Of a stretch of 64,000 nucleotides of DNA, positions 45,672 to 57,120 are shown piece by piece (position 1 is the stretch's first letter; each line of letters starts with the position of its first letter). Position numbers and translations under genes: made by a program. The notes under the pieces were generated by a model. The model was given only the letters and a program-made list of their open reading frames with translations, ran no database searches and had not been told where the DNA came from. Source of the stretch: Rhyzopertha dominica (Eukaryota > Arthropoda > Insecta > Coleoptera > Bostrichidae); the NCBI GenBank assembly GCA_025024175.1, contig QCXZ01000064.1, positions 19,468,001 to 19,532,000 on the forward strand, written 5' to 3'.

Positions 45672-46092
45672 TGTTAAGAATTAATAGACTTTAGTTATTT
45701 AAGTTGCCTCTTCTAATCGAGGACCATTTTTTGAGTCATTTTGAGTTTTGTTCGCGATTTAAAATTCGCGTTTTAGTATTTATATTGTTCGCCCGCCTAC
45801 GTTCGTTTACACGCGTACGCAGGCGTGTCTTCAAGAAATAACCAGTACCTAGAAGCCAGAGCGATTGGGTACCACGCATGGAACCTTCCTCGTGGAAAAG
45901 TCGCTTACCGCACTCGCAAAACCGTATCGATCACCGCTGACGTAATAGTCACCGCCAGTTCGCCCGCTTTGACAACGTTGGACATTGTTGGATTACAGGT
46001 AGGCGAACAATCTTTGTTTTTTTGACGAATCTTTTAACCGCAACGAACCAACACCGCCCTTTTTTATAATTATACAGTCCATTTACGTGACA
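45672..46092 (+). repeat. 3' LTR of the BEL element
   Basis: Same length and, on reading, same sequence as the 5' LTR. It is followed by the TTAAG target duplication. Confidence 0.95.
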
Positions 46093-46097
46093 TTAAG

Positions 46098-47390
46098 TTA
46101 AAGATTTTTTTTATTAGAGAATTATTAATTTTACATTTTCCACAAAATTGTCGTTAGAATTTGACACGCTGGTGCGTCTANATTATTAGACTAAATCATA
46201 AAAAAACATTTAATAACAATACCTACTAGGTGCCTAATAAATACGGTTTCCATTCAGGGATGTATTTAGTTGCATACTGCTATATGCATATAGTGTGTTT
46301 TTAAATACTTAATCACGGGTATAAATGGCAAAAAATAGTGGAGTATAAATTTGATCTTCTGGGCAGGTACACTGCTTGTCTAGCGTGTAACTTATGCCAG
46401 AATTATAGNNTCGAAAAATCAAGGTTGCCTTGGAAATTAGTGAGTGACTGATTTTCTAAATATTACAAAGCTCATTTTCTGATAAATAGACTACGAAATG
46501 TTGAGAAAAAAAAATTTCAAGGAAAATTTTTGTAAAGGCCTAGAATTTAAGTAAAAGTAAGTAAAGGTAAATGTTAAAAAGCGCAAATATAGAAATTTCA
46601 GTAAAACCGGTTTAATATCATTGTTAGGCACAGCGGAGACAATTATAAAAATCAGTTGCATAAAAACTATAAAGTTATTATACACAAGATATATATACAA
46701 CCTATATAAATTATTAAGAATACAACTTTGTCTTGAATATAGATTAATGCTATATTTTCTGCACTATGTTGGTAACTAAAATACTATAGCTTACATAGAA
46801 ACTGGGCCTTAATTGCACTTTGATTTACAATTTGGTTTTAAAAAAGACAATTTTAAAATCAAGTTGTGTATTCTTTTATAATTTATTTGAGTTTTATTAC
46901 TTATTTGAAAAAAAAATAAATAAAAAGCAGCATGCAGTATGAAGCTTAACAGGGCTTGATTCATTAACCTACCTTGTAAAAGCAGTGAGTGAAAAGAAAA
47001 TAGAATAAGTACTAAAGGCCTACACACAGTTTTGTTTAATTATTTCTATAATGTCACTATAAACTCAGGACTGTGGATTTTACGTTTGTACCGAAAGATG
47101 CTAAACAATATAGGTTGTATATGTAATACGCTTTATATATTTTTGTGGTTCGTATACATTATTACCTAGTACCAACTTGTTTGTTGTTCTGCTTGATCAT
47201 GGTAAACCTGTATTACGGATTGCAGATTAAGATAGTAGCTTTTTAGCTAAACTTCACATGACTAATGTAGACATTTTTATTTATAATTATTTATTTATTT
47301 AGATGAATTATTTAAAGTGGTAAAGTTTTGCTTACTTATAATATTATAAATTTTTAGAATTTATAAATAATTTAATATTGATGATTTATT
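46098..47390. other. No gene seen
   Basis: Very AT-rich. Frames at 46491-46700 and 46809-47027 are low-complexity. A few N are present. Confidence 0.45.
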
Positions 47391-48246
47391 ACAAAAAGGT
47401 AAAGTATTTTTTTCCGTTTAGTTCGTAATAAGCACAAAATTTCAGTATTGAATCATTCAGCCGTTACTAGTTTTTCAAGCAATGATTGCAATTCAGTTTA
47501 TGCCGGACAAACGGGAAGATCTTTTTTAGAGGCAAGGAACATTTAAAATTATTTGAAAAGTATAAAAATACAGATATTCTTACAACAAATGTTTCGTTAC
47601 TAAACCACTTACCTATTGTTACATAAACACACAGCTATTTAATAAAATTTAAAGCTTTAGGGCCGGTTTCTCTTCTCTATTTTAAGCTAAAATCAACTCT
47701 GTATTTAAAATCTAAACCAATCACATACCTTAATTTAAGGTATTGTCATGGTTACAGGGTTGATTGTAGCTAACATCAACTTTAGCTAAGAGAAAAGAAA
47801 CCGACCTTTAGATTTTAGTGGTACTGGACAAAACACCTGCATATTTTTAATTAATTGTTTCGATATGACAATCACAACATTCATTGGGTTCGATCATATA
47901 TGAATATTTCTGTAGTATGGAAATAATATTTTAACAAAATGCTTAAAGTAGTTTACTTATTTGTGAGCAATGATGTAGCCATACAATTTTATTAAGTGGC
48001 AGTGTGCTTATGGAACAATAGGTAAGGGGTTAACTAACGAAGAATTTGTTGTAAGAATATCTGTATTTTTGTACTTTTCAAATTGGTAAATGTTCCTTGC
48101 CTCTAACTGAAAAAGATCTTCCCATTTGTCTGGTATAAACTGAAGTGCAATCATTGCATGAAACAGTAGAAACGCCTGAACAATTCAGTACTTAAATTTT
48201 GTCCTTATTACGGACTAAACGGGGAAAACAATACTTTAAATTTTTG
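47391..48246. repeat. Inverted dimer of a Penelope GIY-YIG segment
   Basis: The left arm (about 47391-47647) and right arm (about 47985-48246, reversed) match over roughly 255 bases. Each encodes the start of a GIY-YIG domain: NDCNSVYAGQTGRSFLEAR on the plus strand at about 47480-47540, and a decayed counterpart on the minus strand at about 48080-48165. Inverted copies are usual for Penelope-like elements. The loop of about 335 bases contains a younger foldback MITE. Confidence 0.75.
47661..47806. mobile_element. 146-bp foldback MITE
   Basis: The ends GGCCGGTTTCTCTTCTC and (reversed) GGTCGGTTTCTTTTCTC form long inverted repeats that continue almost to a central palindrome TACCTTAATTTAAGGTA. 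It is flanked by TTTAG on both sides (47656-47660 and 47807-47811), a likely 5-bp target duplication. Related end sequence GAGAGAAACCGGTCC is at 55637-55651. Confidence 0.8.
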
Positions 48247-49013
48247 TATTAAATAATAGAAATGACATCATTTAGAGATATTAGAAATTACGAGTACACA
48301 AAACTCCAGTATTTCAAACGATCCTTGCAATTTTTATTGCCCAATACTAAATTATTTATTTGAACATTAATATTACGTTTGTGTTGCTGGAATGCTGGTT
48401 CCTTTNTGTTTGAGATCAAGTCTGCTTGTTTTTATGTATTTGACGTGAAATATATATAATTTTTATACATCAGACTCATATATCTTGGTACTAAATGACA
48501 CTCGGAAACTAACAGAGTCACAATTAAAAAAAAATGGACTAATAAAGTTTGATATTAAGTATTCCTAAAAAAATTACAAACCTCTAACATTACTACCTTT
48601 AAAATTATGAGGTACAACCCTCTTTCGGGGGTAATTTTTTAACAGTGTTGCTCAAATGACCACTTTCCTTTCTCTGTTAAAATAATAAGTCAGATATGTA
48701 CTGTTAACAGTATTTTTTTTTGTTACTGTAAAAGTGGTACTAAAGGGTAATTGTTTTGTCTATTTACCATAATCNCACCCTAAGAGGCACTGAAGTACTC
48801 GGCAACAGAGTAGTTATGTAATAACAGTTACTTAATAATGATAAGGCAGTACATATGCATATCGTGAAAATACATAGTATATACGTACTGATACCTTCAG
48901 ATATATGTGCTGGTTGACTTTTCAGATACCTGCGTAGACGAGGGAGTGAGAACGAACGAAGCAGAAAGCGTTTTACCTGATTCATATTAAAGTGGATTAA
49001 CCTCGTAGTAGGT
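48247..49013. other. No gene seen
   Basis: AT-rich intergenic sequence with two N positions. Frame 48764-48985 has no family features. Confidence 0.45.
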
Positions 49014-50185
49014 TCAAGAAAATATTAAAATAGTTAAGGTAAAAATCCACTGAGGTCAATTTTCGATATATTATTTATTAAGATTCCTAACTCACTAAAT
49101 TTTATGGCTACATTGTTGGTCATAACTAAGTAAACTGCTTTAAGTATTTTGTTAAAATATTATTTTCATACTACAGAAACACTCAATTCTTTTTTTTTTG
49201 ATGTGATCTTATCGACAACACTTTTAAATAACAAACCTATTTTTGTAAACAGAAATTGTAAAACATGTTTACTCTGAATACTGTAATGGGATAAGTGGAG
49301 ATTGCTGATTAGAAGAATTGTCAATAACATTAACATCTCAAAAGCAATTGACATAAAAATTAACTAAATGTTAGATTAAAACTTCCTAAAAGCCTAAAAT
49401 TGACATGTACAAGCGTTTTTGTTTAAAACTAAAATGAAATTGTGTTCAATTGTTCTTTAGGTTGTTGTTATAAAGGGTACCCCAAAATTAGTCTGTTCTA
49501 TAATTTTAAACAGTGCTAAAAATTTTAATATACGTGTTTCAAAAATGCTTTCCAAGAAAGGCATTCCTAATTATAGTTTTCATTGTATATTTCTTAAACT
49601 GCTAAGGTTAAACGAATTACATTTTCGATGCCTGCTAACTTTTTTATGGCACATAAGATGGTTTATTTATAAATAAATCAAAATTTGCTGGGTGGGGTAA
49701 AAGTTATTCCTACTTTATGAGCGTAAATATAAATAAATTTTCTTAAAATTTAAAAACCTCATTGTTTTTTGATACAAAAAAAAACACTTTATTAGACTTG
49801 ATTAGAATGCTCTATTGTCTGAGTAAAATCTAATTTAAATACAAATTTGATATGCATGTATGTTTAAAACCAATTTTATTTTTATAACATGTATCACTTA
49901 TGTTTAACACAGAAGTAAGATAAAAGAGTACATTTTTGTATAAAATGCTGTGTAGTATTTAAAGCAATGTCGTCAAAAAGAAATATGGTTGTTGTTACAC
50001 CTATTCATTAAATTTTAACTTCTTTACTAATAGAATTTAGAAATAACGGTTGTAGCAGTCCGTTTGTCATCAGAGTATATATCTAAAATTTCATTAAACT
50101 GTGTCCAATAGATAAATTGGTATTTAGGGATGCCTCTTTAAGGAATGCCGAATTTACTTGGGAAGCATTCAGAGTATGTTTATTA
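49014..50185. repeat. Contig-end duplicate, left copy
   Basis: The 1.17 kb before gap 2 is nearly identical to 50286-51461 after it, beginning GAAAATATTAAAATAGTTAA and ending AGCATTCAGAGTATGTTTA. I counted roughly twenty single-base indels between the copies and few if any plain substitutions. Best explained as overlapping ends of two contigs that were not merged. No gene is inside. Confidence 0.9.
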
Positions 50186-50285
50186 NNNNNNNNNNNNNNN
50201 NNNNNNNNNNNNNNNNNNNNNNNNNNNNNNNNNNNNNNNNNNNNNNNNNNNNNNNNNNNNNNNNNNNNNNNNNNNNNNNNNNNNN
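50186..50285. other. Assembly gap 2 (100 N)
   Basis: Placeholder gap between two copies of the same 1.17-kb sequence. The real gap is probably negative (an overlap). Confidence 0.97.
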
Positions 50286-51461
50286 GAAAATATTAAAATA
50301 GTTAAGGTAAAAATCCACTGAGGTCAATTTTCGATATATTATTTATTAAGATTCCTAACTCACTAAATTTTATGGCTACATTGTTGGTCATAACTAAGTA
50401 AACTGCTTTAAGTATTTTGTTAAAATATTATTTTCATACTACAGAAACACTCAATTCTTTTTTTTTTTGATGTGATCTTATCGGACAACACTTTTAAATA
50501 ACAAACCTATTTTTGTAAACAGAAATTGTAAAACATGTTACTCTGAATACTGTAATGGGATAAGTGGAGATTGCTGATTAGAAGAATTGTCAATAACATT
50601 AACATCTCAAAAGCAATTGACATAAAAATTAACTAAATGTTAGATTAAAACTCCTAAAAGCCTAAAATTGACATGTACAAGCGGTTTTTGTTTAAAACTA
50701 AAATGAAATTGTGTTCAATTGTTCTTTAGGTTGTTGTTATAAAGGGTACCCCAAAATAGTCTGTTCTATAATTTTAAACAGTGCTAAAAATTTAATATAC
50801 GTGTTTCAAAAATGCTTTCCAAGAAAGGCATTCCTAATTATAGTTTTCCATTGTATATTTCTTAAACTGCTAAGGTTAAACGAATTACATTTTCGATTGC
50901 CTGCTAACTTTTTCTATGGCACATAAGATGGTTTATTTATAAATAAATCAAAATTTGCTGGGTGGGGTAAAAGTTATTCCTACTTTTATGAGCGTAAATA
51001 TAAATAAATTTTCTTAAAATTTAAAAACCTCATTGTTTTTTGATAACAAAAAAAAACACTTTATTAGACTTGATTAGAATGCTCTATTGTCTGAGTAAAA
51101 TCTAATTTAAAATACAAATTTGAATATGCATGTATGTTTAAAACCAATTTTATTTTTATAACATGTATCACTTATGTTTATACACAGAAGTAAGATAAAA
51201 GAGTACATTTTTGTAATAAAATGCTGTGTAGTATTTAAAGCAATGTCGTCAAAAAGAAATATGGTTGTTGTTACACCTATTCATTAAATTTTAACTTCTT
51301 TACTAATAGAATTTAGAAATAACGGTTGTAGCAGTCCGTTTGTCATCAGAGTATATATCTAAAATTTCATTAAACTGTGTCCAATAGATAAAATTGTATT
51401 TAGGGATGCCTCTTTAAGGAATGCGAATTTACTTGGGAAGCATTCAGAGTATGTTTATTAA
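50286..51461. repeat. Contig-end duplicate, right copy
   Basis: Starts exactly at the contig edge with the sequence found at 49018 and runs until the point where the left contig stops. Beyond 51461 the sequence continues uniquely toward the recombinase-like gene. Confidence 0.9.
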
Positions 51462-53078
51462 AAAAGATTAAGCATTATTTTAAATTATAGAATTAATTAT
51501 ATATTATATACATATTAATTATATTAGCTTTAATTAACACACACAGGGAATGACAAATCAATACCTACATAATTGCAGATCATCTGTGGAAGATGGCTAG
51601 TGACAGAGTAAGGCGAATGGTAAACATCGCTACGAAAAATAACAAGCCAGATCCTGTATTGGAATATTTAAATCTTCCGGCATACGAATCCACGAAAGGA
51701 ACTTTCCAGGGAGGATGCGGACAAAATTTTGGGTACGTATATATCAATTGGGTATTGCTACTGATGAGTACAACTTTAACCTTTTCTAAAATATTATACA
51801 ACTTTATTGATAAATATGCTAAAATATACTACAAAACATAATTTGATTTGTATGCAAGCACTATTGGAAGAAACGAGGATAATGAAGAACCAGAACAAAA
51901 TCATTTTAGCGACTCTGGAAGTGAGTATATACCGTCCGATCAAAGTGAAACTTCCGAAAGTTCAAATAATGGAGAAGCTGAAACGATTTAATTCTGCTGA
52001 ATTACCAGACAATACTCGTAAAGTAACTAATGCTAATTCTCCGCAAAATCGAAATGAAATTACAAGCAGCACTGATAAATTTAAGCTTAAAAAGAAAAAA
52101 CATCGTTACCAGCTATTTATCAACTGACGAAATTACAAGTAGCACTTCGGATTGCACTAATAAAGAGATCATAATAAACCACAGCATGAAAATAAATAAT
52201 AAACGTTTTCGCAATAAATATCACGCGTGTTATTTCTGCCATAAACTTATACAAAACATGGCTAGGCATTTTGTAACTAAACATAGTAGTGAACTTGAAA
52301 TAATACGAAATATCTACATTTCCCAAAAAATTCACTCAGGAGACGAAAGGAATATGGAGAAATTATAAAAGCCGGAGATTTTTATCATAATTGTGAAGTA
52401 CTAAGTACAAAAGTAGGAGAACTTATACTTGTTCGCAGGCCCACCGAGAGAGAGTTAATGGGTGTCCACTTACAGTGATTATGGTCCATGTCCTAAATGT
52501 CTTGGTTTTTACTGAAACGTCATTTATGGCATCATGTAAAGTATACATGCACAAAGGTTAATCATGAACATGATGGCGAAGATTCTAGTAATTCAAAGTT
52601 TGTGCTTTGTGAAAGTGCCTCTTTAATGAACGGCATTTTGCAGACAGAGTTTTCCCACAAACTATATTAGTAATGTTGTGGATAAATTAAGATCTGATGA
52701 AATTGGCACACAGATAAGAAGTGATAATCTAATCCTGAGATTCGGGGCTTTCTTGTATGAAAAATACGGAGATACTCAACTAGAACTTGTAAGACAGAAT
52801 ATGAGGCAACTCTCCAGATTACTGCTGGAGCTAAATAAACTTAATCCCAGCATAAAATGTATAAGCGACTCACTAAACCCAGATAAATTTGATGTAGTAA
52901 TTGAAGCTACAAAAGCTTTAAGTTTGAGAAACGAGGGTGCAATAGGTAAGCAGACCTACATTTGTCATTCCTTCTCTAGCTTTAAAAATCGGTTACGCAT
53001 TAAAAAAATGTATTGGAATTGAACGGGGACAAGCTCTGAGGCAGTCCAATATTAAACGTGACAAAACTCTAAAATCAT

Positions 53079-54397
53079 TTGAAAAGTTGCTTCAGCTGGG
53101 AATGGAATGTTAGAATATCGTCTAATGCTCTAGCATCTTTACATAGTAGAAAGTTGAATAACACAGAACTGTTGCCTATAACCAATGATCTGTTGGTGCT
53201 CAGTAGATTTTTGGAGCAAGAGTTAAAAGTTACAAGAGCAGCGATAGAAGAAAATTACTCAACAGCTTTGTGGACAAAACTAGCATCATTAACATTAACG
53301 AGGATTGTATTATTCAATAAAAGAAGGTCAGGCGAAGCTGCCCGCATGACTTTAGCACAGTATTCATCACGGCCGGTATGGGATAAACGTGGTGCAGAAA
53401 CCCTGCAGGAAGCTTTGTCTCCATTTGAACGAGAATTGGCTAAAAGTTTATTTTTAGTGAATATTGTCGGAAAAAGAGGCAGACATGTACCGGTCATATT
53501 GACCGCTGAAATGAAACAAACAATCGACCTATTAATACAATTACGCGGTAAAGTGGATATTGTAGCTGAAAATCCTTTCCTTTTTGCACTGGGAGGGAAT
53601 AGCTTAAGACATATAAGGGGACATGATGCCCTTAAAAGATGGTGTACAGAAGCAAATTTACAGTGTCCGGAATTAATAACTGGCACCAAATTAAGGAAGT
53701 ACATTGCGACAGTGTGTCAGGTATTCAATCTAACTGAAAATCAAACTGATTGGCTGGCACGACATCTAGGACACGATATCCGTGTTCACCGAGAATTTTA
53801 TAGACTGCACGATAACGCCGTAGAACTAGCAAAAGTTAGTCGTCTACTGATTGCTGTTGATCAAGGTCAAGCTGAAAAATTTGCAGGAAAAAGATTGGAG
53901 GATATTAATGTTAAAGGTTCGTTAATAATTAATGTTAATGTTATCATAAACACTAATTTATATTTCTTGTAGATTTACCAGATGTTGAAGAAGATGCAAC
54001 AGCAGAGACAGTATCTGATGAAGAGAATGTTGATAAACCTGAGAATGGTATATTTACTAAATTTTGTAAAGTTTATCCATTATTGGATTTTATTTTAGAA
54101 GGGATAGCCAACTATGAAAGCAAGGAAATCGAGATCAATAATGTTACAAAAAAGAAAAAACAAGAGATGGGTAGGAAAAAATCTGACAGACAACTGTGGA
54201 CATCTGATGAAAGTGCCTTAGTTCTGAAAACATTTAAACAATGTATAAAATACAAGCAATTGCCAGGCAAGGCTGACTGCGAGAAATTAATAGCCAGTAA
54301 TCCAGAGCTATTCAAAAACAGGAAATGGACACACATAAAGTTTTATGTGAAAAATCATCTCACTAAAGTTGAACGGATGAAGGGATCAACAAAATAA
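53079..54397 (+). CDS. Tyrosine-recombinase-like core and SANT/Myb-like domain (intact 3' part)
   Basis: The frame runs from about 53079 to 53916 and, after removal of a 56-bp intron (53917-53972, GTTCGT...TTGTAG), in frame from 53973 to the stop at 54397. It shows NKRRSGEAARMTL (box-I-like Arg with RxGE), GTKLRKYIAT (box-II-like Arg), ARHLGHDIRVH (Gly-His) and REFYRL with a Tyr codon at 53799-53801. R, (x)xxR, LGH and Y in this order is the tyrosine-recombinase signature, as in Crypton and DIRS elements. The first His of HxxR is a Thr. After an acidic linker, RQLWTSDESALVLKTF...RKWTHIKFYVKN is SANT/Myb-like and presumably binds DNA. It could be a mobile Crypton-like recombinase, or a host gene derived from one. 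The true start is upstream and joined across a frameshift. Confidence 0.6.
53917..53972 (+). other. Short intron in the recombinase-like gene
   Basis: GT...AG, 56 bp, phase 1. Splicing joins NVK and DLPDVEEDATAETVSDEEN without a stop, whereas reading through gives a stop after LYFL. An intron speaks against a processed copy. Confidence 0.65.
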
Positions 54398-54626
54398 GTT
54401 GTATAACCTTTAAATATGTCAAGAAATATTAACTTACTTTGTAACTGCAAGTCTTATTTTATTTTTCTTTTTGTGTTGCATATTAATAAACTAAAATTAT
54501 GACTCTCATGTTTTATTCAACTATACTTTTTTCGTCTGAGTTAATTAACTAATTTTTTTCAATTAACTCTACATGTTTAAAACAAAAATCTACCCACATA
54601 CCTCTAATGTACAGGTTAAATGTCCT
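54398..54626. other. 3' flank of the recombinase-like gene
   Basis: ATTAATAAACTAAAATTATG at about 54482 contains AATAAA and is a good polyadenylation signal for the gene. Confidence 0.45.
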
Positions 54627-55181
54627 ATTAGAGATAGTGATTCGCTTAAATGGGACCTTGCATATTAGTAATATCTACTTATATTTGAAATGACACCTAT
54701 CATTTTCGTGTTATTACAAAAAAAACAAAAAATAAATCATTTTCGCCCTAATGGTTACCCCCGATCAAAAATCAGAAAGCACTTTGTTAAAACACTTTTA
54801 CGCTCTTCAAGCTGCTGTAGTTATAGTTTGCGAAAACGTTTCGATACGAAAAACAAAAGAATTAAATATGGCTGCCATAACAAAAAATGAACCTGATGGT
54901 TTCTTTGCAAAATATAACTATAGCAGCTTGAAGAGTGTAAAAAATGCTCTAACAAAATGCTTCCTGTTTTGTGATCAGAGGTCACGTCACCATTAGCAAA
55001 AACAAATTTGGGAATTTCGTCTTTTTGGTAATAACTTGAAAATGGTAGGTGTCATTTCAAGTATGAGAAGATCTTACTAATATGAAGGGTAAAAGGCAAA
55101 CCTTTTCCCATTTAAATGAATCTCTCCTTTATAATAAGAAAGTTACCCATGTTAAGCTATCTTAACTGGGACACCCTGTAC
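54627..55181. mobile_element. MITE with CAGGGTGTCCCAGTTAAG ends, copy 1
   Basis: Its right end (reversed) reads CAGGGTGTCCCAGTTAAGAT. The body matches 56643-57120 (reverse orientation): AGAGATAGTGATTCGCTTAA, GAAATGACACCTATCATTTT, and a central inverted part around GCTGCTGTAGTTATA. The left terminal repeat appears truncated or badly decayed. The frame 54690-54996 over it is not a gene. Confidence 0.7.
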
Positions 55182-56642
55182 ATTTGTATAAACTTCACAT
55201 GAAAAAAATTGTGTGTAATATACAGTGAGCTCAAACAGGTTGGAATAATAGCGATATAAAAACAGCCATTAATTTTTTCCATAAACACTTTGATCCATTC
55301 ATTTGTACTTTTAGCCACGCATTCTTCTAAACTAATTTTCATGTATACAGTGTACCAAAAATAAAAGAAATCACATGGCACTTCATATTTTTAAGCAGAA
55401 ACCTCCATTTTCATCTTTCTACTGAAATTCTCATTATTTCATGTGTAATATCTNATGTCTGTGTACATTAAACAGTACATAATTAAGAGCTAAACACATT
55501 GGGTAGGTATGTCTTCTCAACATTAGCTAAACATAACTTAAGGATGTTAACTATGCTGATAAGGTTAAGATCTACTAATATGTTGACTTATATTTTAACA
55601 TTGTTACAGTTACACGGTTAGTGAAAGCTAAAACCGACGAGAGAAACCGGTCCATTCAATTTTACTCAAAATATTAATAGTAATAGAAAGTTTACTTGTA
55701 AACATTATATTAATATCGATATTAACTTTCAAAAGCTGATAAAAAGTTATTGAAACATTTTATAGAAGTTGTTTTATTAAAAGTAACAATTTTGAGCAAA
55801 AACATTATTAAAAAATGTTCAGGCAATATTTCTGCTATATTAATGCAGTATTACAAATGCTCCAACAATTTATAGGTTTTCGGGGTAAAAATAGATACAA
55901 ATAAAAGTTATTCAAAACATATTTTATTTCACATGTGCATAAAAATATGATTGGTAACATTCAGAACAAATGCAAATGAATATGACATTGTGTAAATCTT
56001 GTTGGCAAGAAGAATAAACAACAAGCGTTTTGGCATTTTTTTAATGTTTGCATTATTTTTTATGAATAAATATTACTATATTAACAATTTCTTAATGCAT
56101 CCAAAAATAAAAAAAAATACAGGGGGTTCTATTTAAAACTGTCATAAAATGTATAAAATCGTTCTTTGTTTTTCGCTATATATCTATGCCAAATTTCAAA
56201 ACAGTTGCCTTTCAAATAAAATAAAAGGTACAAAACTAAAAAGTAAGTTATATAGAAAACTTTTACCTGTTGAACTAAATACTCTTTTCACTTTATTTTG
56301 ATTCCAATTATCGAAAGGAGCAGACATTTGAGCAATTGTATTATTATTTTTCGATTGTTCTTGTATGGTGGGTAGCTGCAAATATTGGCATCAGCAAGCC
56401 ACGATAAGTAAATCAGTGAAACACTATTCTCAAATTCTCCAACTTATGGTTTCTGTAAAAAAAAATAAAATGTAGCACAATAAAACAGGACTTGTGATCT
56501 CAATTAACCAATGTAGAGTGGAATATATAGTAATGTTTACCTGAGTAAAAATCTTTATGAAAAGAAGCAACAATATTTCAGGCCGAATGTTGCATAACTT
56601 TCCAAATACTAAGTCATACAGAGAACACCTAGTTTCTGTATG
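55182..56642. other. No gene seen; possible MITE end at 55637
   Basis: GAGAGAAACCGGTCC at 55637-55651 matches the end of the 146-bp foldback MITE at 47661, and CTTCTCAACATTAGCTAAAC near 55512 may be its other side. The remainder is AT-rich without credible frames. Confidence 0.35.
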
Positions 56643-57120
56643 TACAGGGTGTCCCAGTTAAGGTAGCATAACATGGGTAACTTTCTTATTATCAGAGATA
56701 GAGACTACGGTTACCTGACCCCTGATCAAAAAACAGAAAACACTTTGTTAGAGCACCTTTATTATGCTCATTAAGCTGCTGTAGTTATATTTTTCGAAAA
56801 GCGTTTCGTTCCGCAAAAACAAAAGAATCCAATATGGTGTCTTCGGAACGAAACGTTTTCTGTAAAATATAACTGCAGTAGTTTGAAAAGCATAAAAAAG
56901 TGTTCTAACAAAGTACTTTCTGTTTTGTGATCAGAGGTCAGGTAATCGTTTTTTCGGTTTTTTGGTAATAACTCAAAAATGGTAGGTGTCATTTTAAATA
57001 TGAGTAGATATTACTGATATGCAGCATAAAAGGCAAACCTTTTCCCATTTAGGCGAATCTCTATCTCTGATAATAAGAAAGTTACCCATGTTATGTTACC
57101 TTAACTGGGACACTGTACAG
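56643..57120. mobile_element. MITE with CAGGGTGTCCCAGTTAAG ends, copy 2
   Basis: The left end TACAGGGTGTCCCAGTTAAG and the reversed right end CTGTACAGTGTCCCAGTTAAG continue as an inverted repeat through AACATGGGTAACTTTCTTAT and GAGATAGAG (over 50 bases). The centre is also self-complementary. It has no coding capacity. It borders the Gypsy 5' fragment on the right. Confidence 0.85.

Larger units (their letters stand above)
39602..46092 (+). mobile_element. Complete BEL/Pao LTR retrotransposon
   Basis: 6.5 kb bounded by two 421-bp LTRs (39602-40022 and 45672-46092) that I find identical on reading. It is flanked by the five-base direct repeat TTAAG (39597-39601, 46093-46097). It has a tRNA primer site after the left LTR, a purine-rich tract before the right LTR and one unbroken gag-pol frame. 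Identical LTRs imply a recent insertion, because both LTRs are copied from one template at integration. Only two codons contain N. It may be mobile. Confidence 0.97.
51593..54397 (+). pseudogene. Zinc-finger / tyrosine-recombinase-like / SANT protein gene, 5' half frameshifted
   Basis: Exon 1 starts at ATG 51593 (AAGATGG context, MASDRVRRMVNIATKNN). A GTACGT donor at 51733 and a CAAG acceptor at 51857-51858 join it in frame to an acidic segment with SGSEYIPSDQSETSES. After frame changes near 51985 and 52110 comes a C2H2-like finger (CYFCHKLIQNMARHFVTKH, about 52227). Then come KAGDFYHNCEVLS and GELILVRRPTE (about 52370-52450), a CPKCLGF...HLWHHVKYTC zinc motif (about 52492-52555), an LRSDEIGTQIRSDNLILRFG helix region (52687), and, after another shift near 53095, the recombinase-like core and SANT domain. 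About six shifts are needed, nearly all single bases. The same order occurs, as far as I recall, in uncharacterised animal proteins; function is unknown. Because the gap and error-prone contig end lie just upstream, some shifts may be artefacts. Confidence 0.65.

Noticed and set aside
49014..51461. Recent segmental duplication
   Set aside because: The copies abut a 100-N gap, end exactly at the contig edges and differ mostly by single-base indels, so an assembly overlap is the simpler reading.
53255..53704. 149-codon minus frame over the recombinase-like gene
   Set aside because: Shadow of the plus-strand coding sequence, which has motif content and splice sites.
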